The notes: generated by a model from the sequence alone, not told the origin. A stretch of DNA of 6,484 nt from Desulfobacter sp. (GCA_030145005.1 JAQYWJ010000125.1:1-6484); one strand, 5' to 3'; shown: positions 1 through 6,484, counted from the stretch's first letter. Numbers and translations are program-made.

Positions 1-2936
1 TTGCGGATGACATGGGACAGCTTTGAATATAAAGGCGCATCCGAGTCGGGCAGGTGGTCTGCAATAAAATCAGCCCGCTGCTGGATGGGCATCAGCTTTA
101 CCCGATGGGTTTTGGGCAGGGCTTTGATCAGGGCGGCTATTTTTTCCCTGAGCAGCCCCGGTACCAGGGTGTCCACCTGGTGGGGGGAGATAAGTGCCGC
201 ATCCTGGCTTGGCACTTTAAGGGTCACCCCGTCCGTCTTTGCCCCGGGGGTGAATTTGTAATCCAGGGCAAACTCCCCCTGGTCCGTGGCAAGGGTGTCG
301 GGGAACCGGGCCAGAACCGCTTCGTCCACATCGGTTTTCTGCAGGTCCCCACGGGTCATGCGCAGAAAGGTATCATCTTTTTTGTCTTTGATGAATTTGG
401 CAAAGGTGCGAATGTTGTAAAAGGGTCTGGGTAGCCGGGATTGATAGAACAAATAGATTTCATCCTCCGAAGCCAGAATGTCCCGTTGCCGGGTTTTGTC
501 CTCCAGGGTTGCGATCTCTTCAATGAGATTTCTGTTGTGGGCCATGAACCCGAACTCCTGGTAAATCTCTCCCTGGACCAGGGCATGGCGGATGAACAGT
601 TCCCCGGACTCTTCAGGATTGATCTTTCCGTAGGCCACGGATCTGCCGCTTGCGAGGATAAGGCCGAACAAAGAGACCTGTTCGGATGCCACCACTTCCC
701 CGCGTTTCTTTTCCCAGTGGGGATCGCTGTAGGTGCGGGTGCAAAGGCTTTGACCGATCTCTTCGATCCAGGCCGGGTCAATATTACCCACACACCGGGC
801 AAAGAGTTGGCTGGTCTTGACATATTCGGCTGCCACAATCCAGTTGCCGGCTTTGTTGAACAGGCCGGAACCCGGAAAGATGACGGCCTGTCTGCCCTTG
901 GCCGCCGTGAAAATATTTTTCTCTTTTTTCTGGGCAATGCCGGCCAGATACCCGTGGAGAAGGGCCTTGTGGATAGCGGCATACAAAGGCCCGCCATGTT
1001 CAAACTGACCGGCCTTAAGGTCTGCGTTCTCCTGGACTGCCGGTGACGGACCGGTCTGTTTAATGCCGTGTTCTTTGATCATCCGGGTAATCTGGCCATG
1101 GATATCCTGCCACTCCCGCAGCCGCTTGAAGGACAGAAAATTTTCAATGCACCATTTGCGAAGGGCTGAACGTGATTTCAGACGGGTTCGGGCATCTTTG
1201 CAGGCATTCCAGATGTTGAGCAGGGTGATGAAGTCTGATGCCGGGTCCTTGAACTGGGCATGTTTCTGATCTGCAGCCTGGGCCTTGTCTGCCGGTCGCC
1301 GGCGGATGTCGGACACGGTCAGGGCCGTGGTGATGACGGCCGCTTCTTTAAGTACACCCGTATCTCCTGCGTTGAGCAGGATGCGGGACAGTTTCGGGTC
1401 CATGGGTAGCCTGGCCATCAAGCGTCCTGAAGGGGTGAGTCGGTATTTTTTGCCCGACTTTTTTGGGGCACCTGTTTTTTGGGGGGGAGGGGAGGCTGCA
1501 ATGGCGTTAAGTTCCAAAAGTGTGTCAAACCCGTCCTTGATGCTTTTTGGCGCAGGCGGATCAATAAAGGGGAAGGTGGATACCTCTCCAAGCCGTAGGG
1601 CAATCATGCGTAAAATAACTTCGGCCAGGTTGCTGCGCAAAATTTCAGGTGTTGTAAAGAAAGGGCGGCCATTGAAATCATTTTCATCGTAAAGCCGGAT
1701 GCATACGCCGTTTTCCACACGGCCGCAGCGGCCCATGCGCTGGTTGGCACTGGACTGGGACACGGGGCTGACCGGCAGTGCCGTGGTTCGGGTTCTTGGA
1801 GAATAGGAGGGGATACGGGCAAGGCCTGTGTCCACCACATACTTGATGCCGGGAATGGTCAAAGATGTTTCCGCCACATTGGTGGAGACTACGACCTTTC
1901 TGCCGGGACCGGGAAGAAAGACCTTTGATTGCTCTCCGGCAGACAGCCGTGCAAACAGCGGCAGAATCGTGACCCCGGAAAGATTTTTCCCTTTAAGTAT
2001 TTCCATGGTCTCTCCGATATCCTGCTCTGTGGGCATGAATATCAGGATATCTCCGGTGTGGGTGCGCATTAACAGATCGGCGGTCTGTCGGGTTGCTGCC
2101 TCCACATAACCCTGGTCATCCGGGGTGCCGGTGCTGCTGTCCCCATTATTATTATCATCTTCAATGGGCGCATAGATCAGTTCCACCGGATACATCCGGC
2201 CTGAAACCTCAATCACCGGGGCATTGTCAAAGGCTTTGGAAAATTTTTCCGTGTCAATGGTGGCACTGGTAATGATCAGTTTGAGATCACGACGCTTTTT
2301 GACAAGGCCGCGCAGGATGCCTAAAACAAAATCAATATTGAGACTGCGTTCATGGGCCTCATCCACAATCAGGGTGTCATACTGGTTTAAAAAACGGTCC
2401 TGCTGGGTTTCAGCCAGCAGGATACCGTCGGTCATCAGCTTGATATAGGCATTGTCAGGTGTGTGGTCATCAAACCGGATTTTATATCCCACGGATTGCC
2501 CCAAGGATTCGTTAAGTTCAAAGGCAATGCGTTTGGCCACGGTCATGGCGGCAATGCGCCGGGGCTGGGTGCAGCCGATCATGCCTGAAATCCCACGGCC
2601 CGCTTCCAGGCATAATTTAGGAATCTGGGTGGTTTTACCGGATCCGGTTTCACCTGAAATGATCACCACAGGATGATCCTGTATGGCCTTAATGATTTTG
2701 TCTTTTTCGGCATTGATAGGCAAATCCGGGTCAAAACGGATGTTTTTGGGCAGGTTGTCCATGCGCCGCTGCCTGGTATCAGCCGAAGCCCGGGCTTTTG
2801 CTAAAAAATTTTTTAAATGATTTTTGTCCGGCCCCTGACCGGGTTTCCGCCTGCTGCGCAAGGCGCGAGCCAAAATATACCGGTCACGGCACATGGCCTT
2901 TGGAATGAGCGCTCTGATTTGATCTGAAATTGACAT
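1..2936 (-). CDS. hrpA: ATP-dependent RNA helicase HrpA, DEAH-box family (C-terminus off the left edge)
   Basis: The first 978 codons of a cytoplasmic DEAH-box helicase are present. The family unwinds RNA with ATP; E. coli HrpA (about 1300 aa) acts in mRNA processing and rescue of stalled ribosomes. Visible motifs in order are Walker A GETGSGKTT (95-103), DEAH (192-195), SAT (224-226), motif V TNVAETSLTIPG (352-363) and motif VI QRMGRCGR (399-406, where E. coli has QRKGRCGR). After these come the winged-helix/ratchet region and the long HrpA-specific C-terminal part, including FPGSGLF and RTYSDPHWE-type segments as in E. coli. About 300 residues are probably missing beyond base 1. I chose ATG 2936 because it puts Walker A at nearly the E. 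coli position and has a weak GGCGG 4 nt upstream. An in-frame ATG at 3014 would add 26 residues but lies upstream of the likely promoter and has no ribosome site. No frameshift is seen. Family assignment is very secure; the exact start is less so. Confidence 0.96.
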   Translation of the reverse strand, partial: MSISDQIRALIPKAMCRDRYILARALRSRRKPGQGPDKNHLKNFLAKARASADTRQRRMDNLPKNIRFDPDLPINAEKDKIIKAIQDHPVVIISGETGSGKTTQIPKLCLEAGRGISGMIGCTQPRRIAAMTVAKRIAFELNESLGQSVGYKIRFDDHTPDNAYIKLMTDGILLAETQQDRFLNQYDTLIVDEAHERSLNIDFVLGILRGLVKKRRDLKLIITSATIDTEKFSKAFDNAPVIEVSGRMYPVELIYAPIEDDNNNGDSSTGTPDDQGYVEAATRQTADLLMRTHTGDILIFMPTEQDIGETMEILKGKNLSGVTILPLFARLSAGEQSKVFLPGPGRKVVVSTNVAETSLTIPGIKYVVDTGLARIPSYSPRTRTTALPVSPVSQSSANQRMGRCGRVENGVCIRLYDENDFNGRPFFTTPEILRSNLAEVILRMIALRLGEVSTFPFIDPPAPKSIKDGFDTLLELNAIAASPPPQKTGAPKKSGKKYRLTPSGRLMARLPMDPKLSRILLNAGDTGVLKEAAVITTALTVSDIRRRPADKAQAADQKHAQFKDPASDFITLLNIWNACKDARTRLKSRSALRKWCIENFLSFKRLREWQDIHGQITRMIKEHGIKQTGPSPAVQENADLKAGQFEHGGPLYAAIHKALLHGYLAGIAQKKEKNIFTAAKGRQAVIFPGSGLFNKAGNWIVAAEYVKTSQLFARCVGNIDPAWIEEIGQSLCTRTYSDPHWEKKRGEVVASEQVSLFGLILASGRSVAYGKINPEESGELFIRHALVQGEIYQEFGFMAHNRNLIEEIATLEDKTRQRDILASEDEIYLFYQSRLPRPFYNIRTFAKFIKDKKDDTFLRMTRGDLQKTDVDEAVLARFPDTLATDQGEFALDYKFTPGAKTDGVTLKVPSQDAALISPHQVDTLVPGLLREKIAALIKALPKTHRVKLMPIQQRADFIADHLPDSDAPLYSKLSHVIR

Positions 2937-2946
2937 AGTACCGCCA

Positions 2947-2974
2947 ATAGTAGCCAAGGTTTTGAAAATGTCAA
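2947..2974 (-). promoter_or_regulatory. candidate sigma70 promoter for hrpA
   Basis: On the minus strand a perfect -35 TTGACA (2974-2969) is followed after 16 nt by TACTAT (2952-2947), a 4/6 match to the -10 consensus. Transcription would begin near 2940, only a few bases before the chosen hrpA ATG, so the mRNA would be leaderless or nearly so. The perfect -35 supports the call. The weak -10 and very short leader argue for caution. Confidence 0.3.
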
Positions 2975-3007
2975 ATAAACCGTTTGAGACAGTCGGCCAT
3001 TTTTTTG

Positions 3008-3037
3008 TTGACATGGATTTTGGAATAGGGGGATAAC
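3008..3037 (+). promoter_or_regulatory. candidate sigma70 promoter for the parA-parB-ispH unit
   Basis: A perfect -35 hexamer TTGACA (3008-3013) is followed after an 18-nt spacer by GATAAC (3032-3037), a 4/6 match to TATAAT. Transcription would start near 3044, giving a leader of about 125 nt before parA that contains the CTGT/ACAG repeat cluster. It stands back to back with the TTGACA proposed for hrpA, with 33 bp between the two -35 hexamers. A second AT-rich stretch at 3143-3154 (CATAAT, TATGAT) lacks a recognisable -35. Confidence 0.4.
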
Positions 3038-3117
3038 AGCCATGGTTCGTGATTCTGTCGTATCCTTAAGAGCCTGTTTAAAAACAGGGGAAATTAGCAT
3101 TCTGTAACAGCCTGTCG
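3031..3117. repeat. cluster of CTGT/ACAG inverted and direct repeats in the parA leader
   Basis: Seven CTGT or ACAG tetramers (reverse complements of each other) lie within 80 bp: 3036, 3055, 3074, 3084, 3102, 3107 and 3112. They form CCTGTTT-AA-AAACAGG (3073-3088), CTGT-A-ACAG (3102-3110), and a longer hairpin in which GGATA plus ACAG (3031-3039) faces CTGT and TATCC (3055-3065) with a 2-nt bulge. AGCCTGT is repeated directly at 3071 and 3109, and AACAGCC at 3035 and 3106. The CTGT copies at 3055, 3074 and 3112 are 19 and 38 bp apart, close to whole helical turns. No T-run follows, so it does not look like a terminator. An operator or a leader-RNA structure is possible; the binder is unknown. 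Confidence 0.5.
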
Positions 3118-3169
3118 AATGGCTATATATTTGCCTATACACCATAATTATGATAAGAAAATTTAAATT

Positions 3170-3928
3170 ATGACTCAGATTATCAGTATTGCCAATCAGA
3201 AGGGCGGGGTGGGTAAAACCACCACAGCAGTCAATCTGGCTGCGTCCCTTGCCAAACTGAAAAAAAAAGTGCTGCTTGTGGATTGTGATTCCCAGGCCAA
3301 TGCCACAACGGCACTCGGGGTGGACAAACCCGGCCTTGAAGCCTCTTTGTATGATGGGTTGATTGGAGAAACCGGCATTGAAGATATGCTTTTACCCACC
3401 ATGCTGAAGGGTTTGACCCTGGTGCCGGCCAATGTTGATCTCATTGGATTTGAGGTGGAAATGATGTCTGCCCCAAAAAGGGAGGCCCGACTCAAGGAAT
3501 TTATGGTTCCCGTGGCCGACACCTTTGATTTCATTATTATCGATTGTCCGCCTGCGTTAAGTCTTTTAACGCTGAACGCTTTTTCCGCAAGCCATTCTGT
3601 TGTAATCCCCCTGCAAAGTGAATTCTTTGCCCTGGAAGGATTAGGGCAGCTTTTAGATACAATCAAACGAATCAAGAATGCTTTTAATTCGGGCTTGATA
3701 ATCAAAGGCATTTTGCTGACAATGTTCGACCGCAGGACTAATTTATCCCAAAATGTGGTGGATGACGCCAGGCAGTATTTCAAAGACCTGGTGTTCAAAA
3801 CAAAAATTCCCCGTAATGTGAAACTTGCAGAAGCCCCAAGCTATGGTCTGCCGGTTGTTCTGTATGATAAAACATCACCAGGAGCTAAAAGTTATATGTC
3901 CTTTGCCAGGGAACTTTTAAAACGATGA
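3170..3928 (+). CDS. parA: chromosome-partitioning ATPase ParA (Soj type)
   Basis: A complete 252-residue ParA/MinD-family ATPase. Soj proteins dimerise with ATP, bind DNA non-specifically, and are triggered to hydrolyse ATP by ParB, which moves the origin region and influences replication initiation. Visible features are the deviant Walker A KGGVGKTT (11-18) with signature K11 and catalytic-loop K16, the Walker A' segment VDCDSQAN (37-44) with D40, Walker B FIIIDCPP (121-128) with D125, and the SQNVVDDAR segment that in Soj homologues precedes the DNA-binding arginines. There is no N-terminal helix-turn-helix and the length is short, so this is the chromosomal type rather than the larger plasmid P1/F type. 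The start is fixed by the MTQIISIANQKGG beginning, because the beta strand and P-loop follow at once; the Shine-Dalgarno is weak. The stop overlaps the parB start. The hrpA gene diverges upstream. Confidence 0.97.
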   Translation: MTQIISIANQKGGVGKTTTAVNLAASLAKLKKKVLLVDCDSQANATTALGVDKPGLEASLYDGLIGETGIEDMLLPTMLKGLTLVPANVDLIGFEVEMMSAPKREARLKEFMVPVADTFDFIIIDCPPALSLLTLNAFSASHSVVIPLQSEFFALEGLGQLLDTIKRIKNAFNSGLIIKGILLTMFDRRTNLSQNVVDDARQYFKDLVFKTKIPRNVKLAEAPSYGLPVVLYDKTSPGAKSYMSFARELLKR

Positions 3929-4794
3929 TGAACAAGAAGCGGAAAAACACCGGTCTGGGCCGGGGAATATCAGCGCTTATCCCCGATATGGAAGAACCTG
4001 AAGTCAATTCGGATTTTTTCTTTTGTAATGTTGATCAGTTAAGTCCTAACCGCTACCAGCCAAGAACCCGGTTCAGTGAAGAGGAGCAGGGACGGCTTAC
4101 CCAGTCCATTGCCGAGCAGGGGGTGCTGCAGCCCCTTTTGGTCAGGAAAATGGATGGTGCTTATGAGCTGATTGCCGGAGAGCGGCGTTTGCGGGCCGCA
4201 AAGGCAGCCGGGCTTACCCAGGTACCTGTTATTATTCTGGATCTTACGGATGAACAGGTACTTGAAGTTTCGATTATCGAAAATATCCAAAGGGAAAATC
4301 TCAATGTGCTCGAGGAGGCAGAAGCCTATTTCCGGCTTATTGACGAGTTTGGATATACCCAGGAAAAGGTGGCCGAGAAGATCGGCAAGAACCGGTCCAC
4401 CATTGCCAACCTGCTGCGTTTGCGCAGCCTGCCCGAAGAGATCAAAGAGAGTCTGATTGCCGAAAAGATCAGCATGGGACATGCCCGGGCACTGTTAGGG
4501 GCAGGCTCTGTTGAAAATCAGCTCTATTTGTTCAAGCAGGTGGTGAAACAACATCTGTCAGTGCGGGAAACCGAACGTTTGGTAAATCAGGCTAAAAAAC
4601 AGCCCCAGAAAATCGCAAAAAAAATTACTGCGGACGAAAAACAGTTTCTGGAAGAGACCTCGTCCCAGATATCCTCCCGGATCAACTCTCCGGTCTCCAT
4701 CAAAAAAAGTGGGGGCCGTGGAAGAATTGAGATCAAATTCTCATCCGGGGCCGAATTTAACCGTCTTGTGGAGTTGCTGAGTAAGATTTCATGA
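3925..4794 (+). CDS. parB: chromosome-partitioning protein ParB (Spo0J type)
   Basis: A complete 289-residue ParB. The family binds parS, uses CTP to close into a sliding clamp, spreads on DNA, loads SMC and stimulates ParA. In order: an N-terminal ParA-stimulating peptide with LGRGISALI (11-19), NRYQPR (42-47), the CTP-site motif GERR within AGERRLRAAKAAG (84-96), ENIQREN (119-125), the parS-reading helix-turn-helix around 145-166 (TQEKVAEKIGKNRSTIANLL), a basic linker, and a C-terminal dimerisation and DNA-binding domain from about 235 with GRGRIEIKF. All key CTPase boxes are intact, so it should be active. Translation starts at ATG 3925, overlapping the parA stop by 4 nt. A second ATG at 3928 would remove one methionine. 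The last base pairs overlap the next gene. No parS-like sequence was seen in the window, so the sites lie elsewhere. Confidence 0.97.
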   Translation: MMNKKRKNTGLGRGISALIPDMEEPEVNSDFFFCNVDQLSPNRYQPRTRFSEEEQGRLTQSIAEQGVLQPLLVRKMDGAYELIAGERRLRAAKAAGLTQVPVIILDLTDEQVLEVSIIENIQRENLNVLEEAEAYFRLIDEFGYTQEKVAEKIGKNRSTIANLLRLRSLPEEIKESLIAEKISMGHARALLGAGSVENQLYLFKQVVKQHLSVRETERLVNQAKKQPQKIAKKITADEKQFLEETSSQISSRINSPVSIKKSGGRGRIEIKFSSGAEFNRLVELLSKIS

Positions 4795-6484
4795 AAATTT
4801 CAATTGCTAGGACAGCCGGGTTCTGTATGGGTGTCCGCCGAGCCGTGGACATGGTGCTGGATGCATCCAATAAGGCCAAGGAACCCATTTATACGTATGG
4901 CCCTTTAATTCATAATCCCCAGGTTCTGGAGATGCTGGAAAGTAAACAGATTTTTCGGATGGACACCATTCCTGAATCCGGGAAAGGCATTGTGCTCATT
5001 CGGGCCCACGGGGTGCCGCCCCAGGATGAAAAGGCCCTGGCTGATGCCGGATTTACCGTGATTAACGCCACTTGTCCCCGGGTGGTAAGGGTCCAGGTGA
5101 TCATCGACAAATATTCAAAAAAGGGCTATGACACCATTATCCTTGGCGATGAAAAGCATCCCGAGGTTATCGGCCTTTTGGGGTATGCCCGGGATAAGGG
5201 GCATACCGTCACCAGTCTGGATCAGCTTAAGGCACTTCCCAGGTTTGAAAAGGCGGTTGTGGTGGCCCAGACCACGCAGAATACCAAAATTTTTGCAGAT
5301 ATCCAGGCCTGGTGCCTCAAAAATGTCCCCCATTACGAAATCTTTAACACCATCTGCGATTCTACGGAAAAGCGGCAGGATGAAGTCAGGGAAATGGCCG
5401 GTACCCATGACGCAGTGATTGTTGTGGGAGGAAAATTTTCCGGAAATACAAAGCGCCTGGCCCAGGTGGCTGCGGAAACCGGTAAACCGTCCATGCATAT
5501 TGAACAGGCCTCGGAAATCGACTATGCATCCATTTCCCATGCACAATCCATTGCCATTACCGCAGGGGCCTCCACCCCCAATTGGATTATCAATGACACC
5601 TGCAGCAGTGTGGAACAGGCATTCAGGGAAAAACAGCCCGGGCGAGGAAAAATTATGGCCTTGATGGATGTGTTGATGAAAACCAACATTCTCCTGGCCG
5701 CAGGTGCCGCCTGTCTGACCCTGGGATCAGCCATGATTTCCGGCGCACAAAGTCCGGGCATACCAGCGGTTATTGCCATGTTTTATATTCTTTCCATGCA
5801 GATCATGAACAACATGATGACCATCGGGTCTGATACCTACAACAAACCGGACCGGGCAGCCCTTTATAAGCAAAACAAGGGGTGGCTTTTGCTTGTAGCG
5901 TTTTTGTCCGGCGCAATCGGGCTTTACCTTGCATGGACAAGGGGATGGGGGTACTTTGGTGTGCTGCTTATCATGATGCTGTTAGGCATGTCATATACCC
6001 GCACCATTTTCCCCTCCTTTTTCTCCGGGCATAAAATTTACCGGCTTAAGGATGTGCCGGGATCAAAAACCATTCTCATCGCAGTGGCATGGGGTATGGT
6101 TACAAGCCTGATGCCCGGGATTAGCCTTAAGGCAAACCCGGGCCTGACCCTGGTCGCCTTTGTTTTTGTCACCGGATTAGCGTTTGCCAGGACAGCCTTC
6201 ATGGATATCCTGGCTGTCCAGGGTGACAGGATTGCAGGCCGGGAAACCCTTCCCATTCTTCTGGGTAAAAAGAAAAGTCTTAAATTGGTTCATTACGCCC
6301 TTGTGGCCACAATAATTATTCCTTTAATTTTATCTGTCTGGGTGTCCCCTGTTGTCTGTGGCCTTGCCCTGATACCGGCTTTTATGCTTATATTGACCTT
6401 ACGGTATAAAAAAGATAATGATATTTCCGCCAATTTTTATGAGTTCTGGCTCGAATTCCCTTTGCTGCTTGCCGCCATCATTGC
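4791..6484 (+). CDS. ispH: fusion of HMBPP reductase IspH and a UbiA-type membrane domain (3' end off the right edge)
   Basis: One open frame of at least 564 codons. Residues 1 to about 283 are a full IspH, the [4Fe-4S] enzyme that reduces HMBPP to IPP and DMAPP, ending the MEP pathway. The cluster cysteines are C12 (GFCMGVRRA), C95 (ATCPRV) and C189 (TICDST). Substrate residues are H41, H73, H123 with E125 (KHPEV), T162, S217 and N219 (FSGNT), and S261 (TAGASTP). From about 290 a UbiA-superfamily domain follows with some eight or nine hydrophobic segments, the loop RLKDVPGSKT (417-426), and both signature regions. These are altered: NDxxDxxxD reads NNxxTxxxD (N340, N341, T344, D348) and the archaeal KDxxDxxxD reads MDxxAxxxD (D472, A475, D479). 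The linker is only about ten residues. The start overlaps the parB stop (ATGA), with a weak Shine-Dalgarno. The IspH call is very secure and the UbiA fold strong. Whether the UbiA half is a catalyst is open. Confidence 0.94.
   Translation, partial: MKISIARTAGFCMGVRRAVDMVLDASNKAKEPIYTYGPLIHNPQVLEMLESKQIFRMDTIPESGKGIVLIRAHGVPPQDEKALADAGFTVINATCPRVVRVQVIIDKYSKKGYDTIILGDEKHPEVIGLLGYARDKGHTVTSLDQLKALPRFEKAVVVAQTTQNTKIFADIQAWCLKNVPHYEIFNTICDSTEKRQDEVREMAGTHDAVIVVGGKFSGNTKRLAQVAAETGKPSMHIEQASEIDYASISHAQSIAITAGASTPNWIINDTCSSVEQAFREKQPGRGKIMALMDVLMKTNILLAAGAACLTLGSAMISGAQSPGIPAVIAMFYILSMQIMNNMMTIGSDTYNKPDRAALYKQNKGWLLLVAFLSGAIGLYLAWTRGWGYFGVLLIMMLLGMSYTRTIFPSFFSGHKIYRLKDVPGSKTILIAVAWGMVTSLMPGISLKANPGLTLVAFVFVTGLAFARTAFMDILAVQGDRIAGRETLPILLGKKKSLKLVHYALVATIIIPLILSVWVSPVVCGLALIPAFMLILTLRYKKDNDISANFYEFWLEFPLLLAAII
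5644..5657 (+). promoter_or_regulatory. possible internal ribosome binding site and start for a free UbiA-domain protein
   Basis: Within the fusion, GAGG (5644-5647) stands 7 nt before an in-frame ATG (5655, residue M289), exactly between the end of IspH and the first membrane segment. Spacing and sequence are better than at any annotated start in this window. It could allow a separate membrane protein to be made, or be a relic of two once-separate genes. GAGG also simply encodes part of the linker (G284 R285 G286 K287), so chance is possible. Confidence 0.35.

Noticed and set aside
356..1003. 215-codon minus-strand open frame
   Set aside because: It is an alternative frame of hrpA itself. 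The protein is Arg/Pro/Ser-rich noise, while the overlapping frame matches HrpA throughout.
441..1046. 201-codon open frame on the plus strand
   Set aside because: It lies wholly antisense to the uninterrupted HrpA frame and has no recognisable domain or ribosome site. The same applies to the other plus-strand frames between 1 and 2676.
2937..3014. N-terminal extension of HrpA from ATG 3014
   Set aside because: The frame is open, but the 26 extra residues do not resemble the HrpA N-terminus, no ribosome site precedes 3014, and the likely hrpA promoter lies downstream of it.
3073..3088. LexA/SOS box at the inverted repeat
   Set aside because: The half-sites CTG and CAG are separated by 8 nt rather than the 10 nt of the E. 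coli-type box, and neither divergent gene is a typical SOS gene.
3073..3095. Rho-independent terminator
   Set aside because: The stem is short and AT-rich, with a 2-nt loop and no following T-run on either strand. It also lies between divergent genes where no terminator is needed.
2813..3145. 110-codon minus-strand open frame spanning the intergenic region
   Set aside because: It overlaps the hrpA start in another frame, has no family resemblance, and would cover both promoter candidates and the repeat cluster.
3196..3798. 200-codon minus-strand open frame
   Set aside because: It is antisense to parA, whose protein carries all ParA motifs, and its own translation resembles nothing known.
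4039..4482. 147-codon minus-strand open frame
   Set aside because: It is antisense to the CTP-binding and helix-turn-helix part of parB, and no independent support is visible.
2937..4794. parS centromere site near parAB
   Set aside because: I looked for the TGTTTCACGTGAAACA-type palindrome or its CACGTG core and saw none in the window. The CTGT/ACAG repeats do not resemble it.
5115..5546. 143-codon minus-strand open frame
   Set aside because: It is antisense to the IspH catalytic region and consistent with a shadow of its codon pattern. Frames at 5128-5418, 5419-5664, 5522-5779 and 6038-6256 were rejected for the same reason.

Overview
The window is bacterial chromosomal DNA with roughly balanced GC and dense coding. 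It holds four protein genes on two divergent strands. No RNA genes, mobile elements, CRISPR arrays or clear terminators were seen. Gene content and sequence style suggest an anaerobic member of the Desulfobacterota (former Deltaproteobacteria), possibly Desulfobacteraceae-like. This placement is an inference from protein resemblance by eye; no database was searched.

Left part (1-2936, minus strand): a large DEAH-box RNA helicase of the HrpA family. The first 978 codons are present and the C-terminus lies beyond the left edge. It has no frameshift. Every plus-strand reading frame in this stretch looks like a shadow of it.

Middle (2937-3169): a 233-bp divergent intergenic region. It has back-to-back sigma70-like -35 hexamers (TTGACA on each strand). 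Downstream of the plus-strand promoter lies an unusual cluster of CTGT/ACAG tetramers, including a perfect 7+7 inverted repeat. It probably carries the promoters and operator or leader structures for parAB.

Right part (3170-6484, plus strand): a tightly packed three-gene unit. parA (Soj-type ATPase) and parB (Spo0J-type CTP-dependent DNA clamp) form a complete chromosome-segregation pair. They are followed by a single uninterrupted reading frame that starts inside the parB stop codon and encodes a complete IspH (HMBPP reductase, last step of the MEP isoprenoid pathway) joined directly to a UbiA-type polytopic membrane domain. That gene runs off the right edge. Both junctions are ATGA overlaps, so translation of the three genes is probably coupled.

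The most notable object is the IspH-UbiA fusion. The IspH half keeps every cluster and substrate residue I can check. The UbiA half keeps the fold signatures but has lost the first aspartate of both metal-binding motifs (T344 and A475 in their places). It may therefore not be an ordinary prenyltransferase. A good Shine-Dalgarno and ATG just before the membrane domain (5644-5657) could also yield it as a separate protein.
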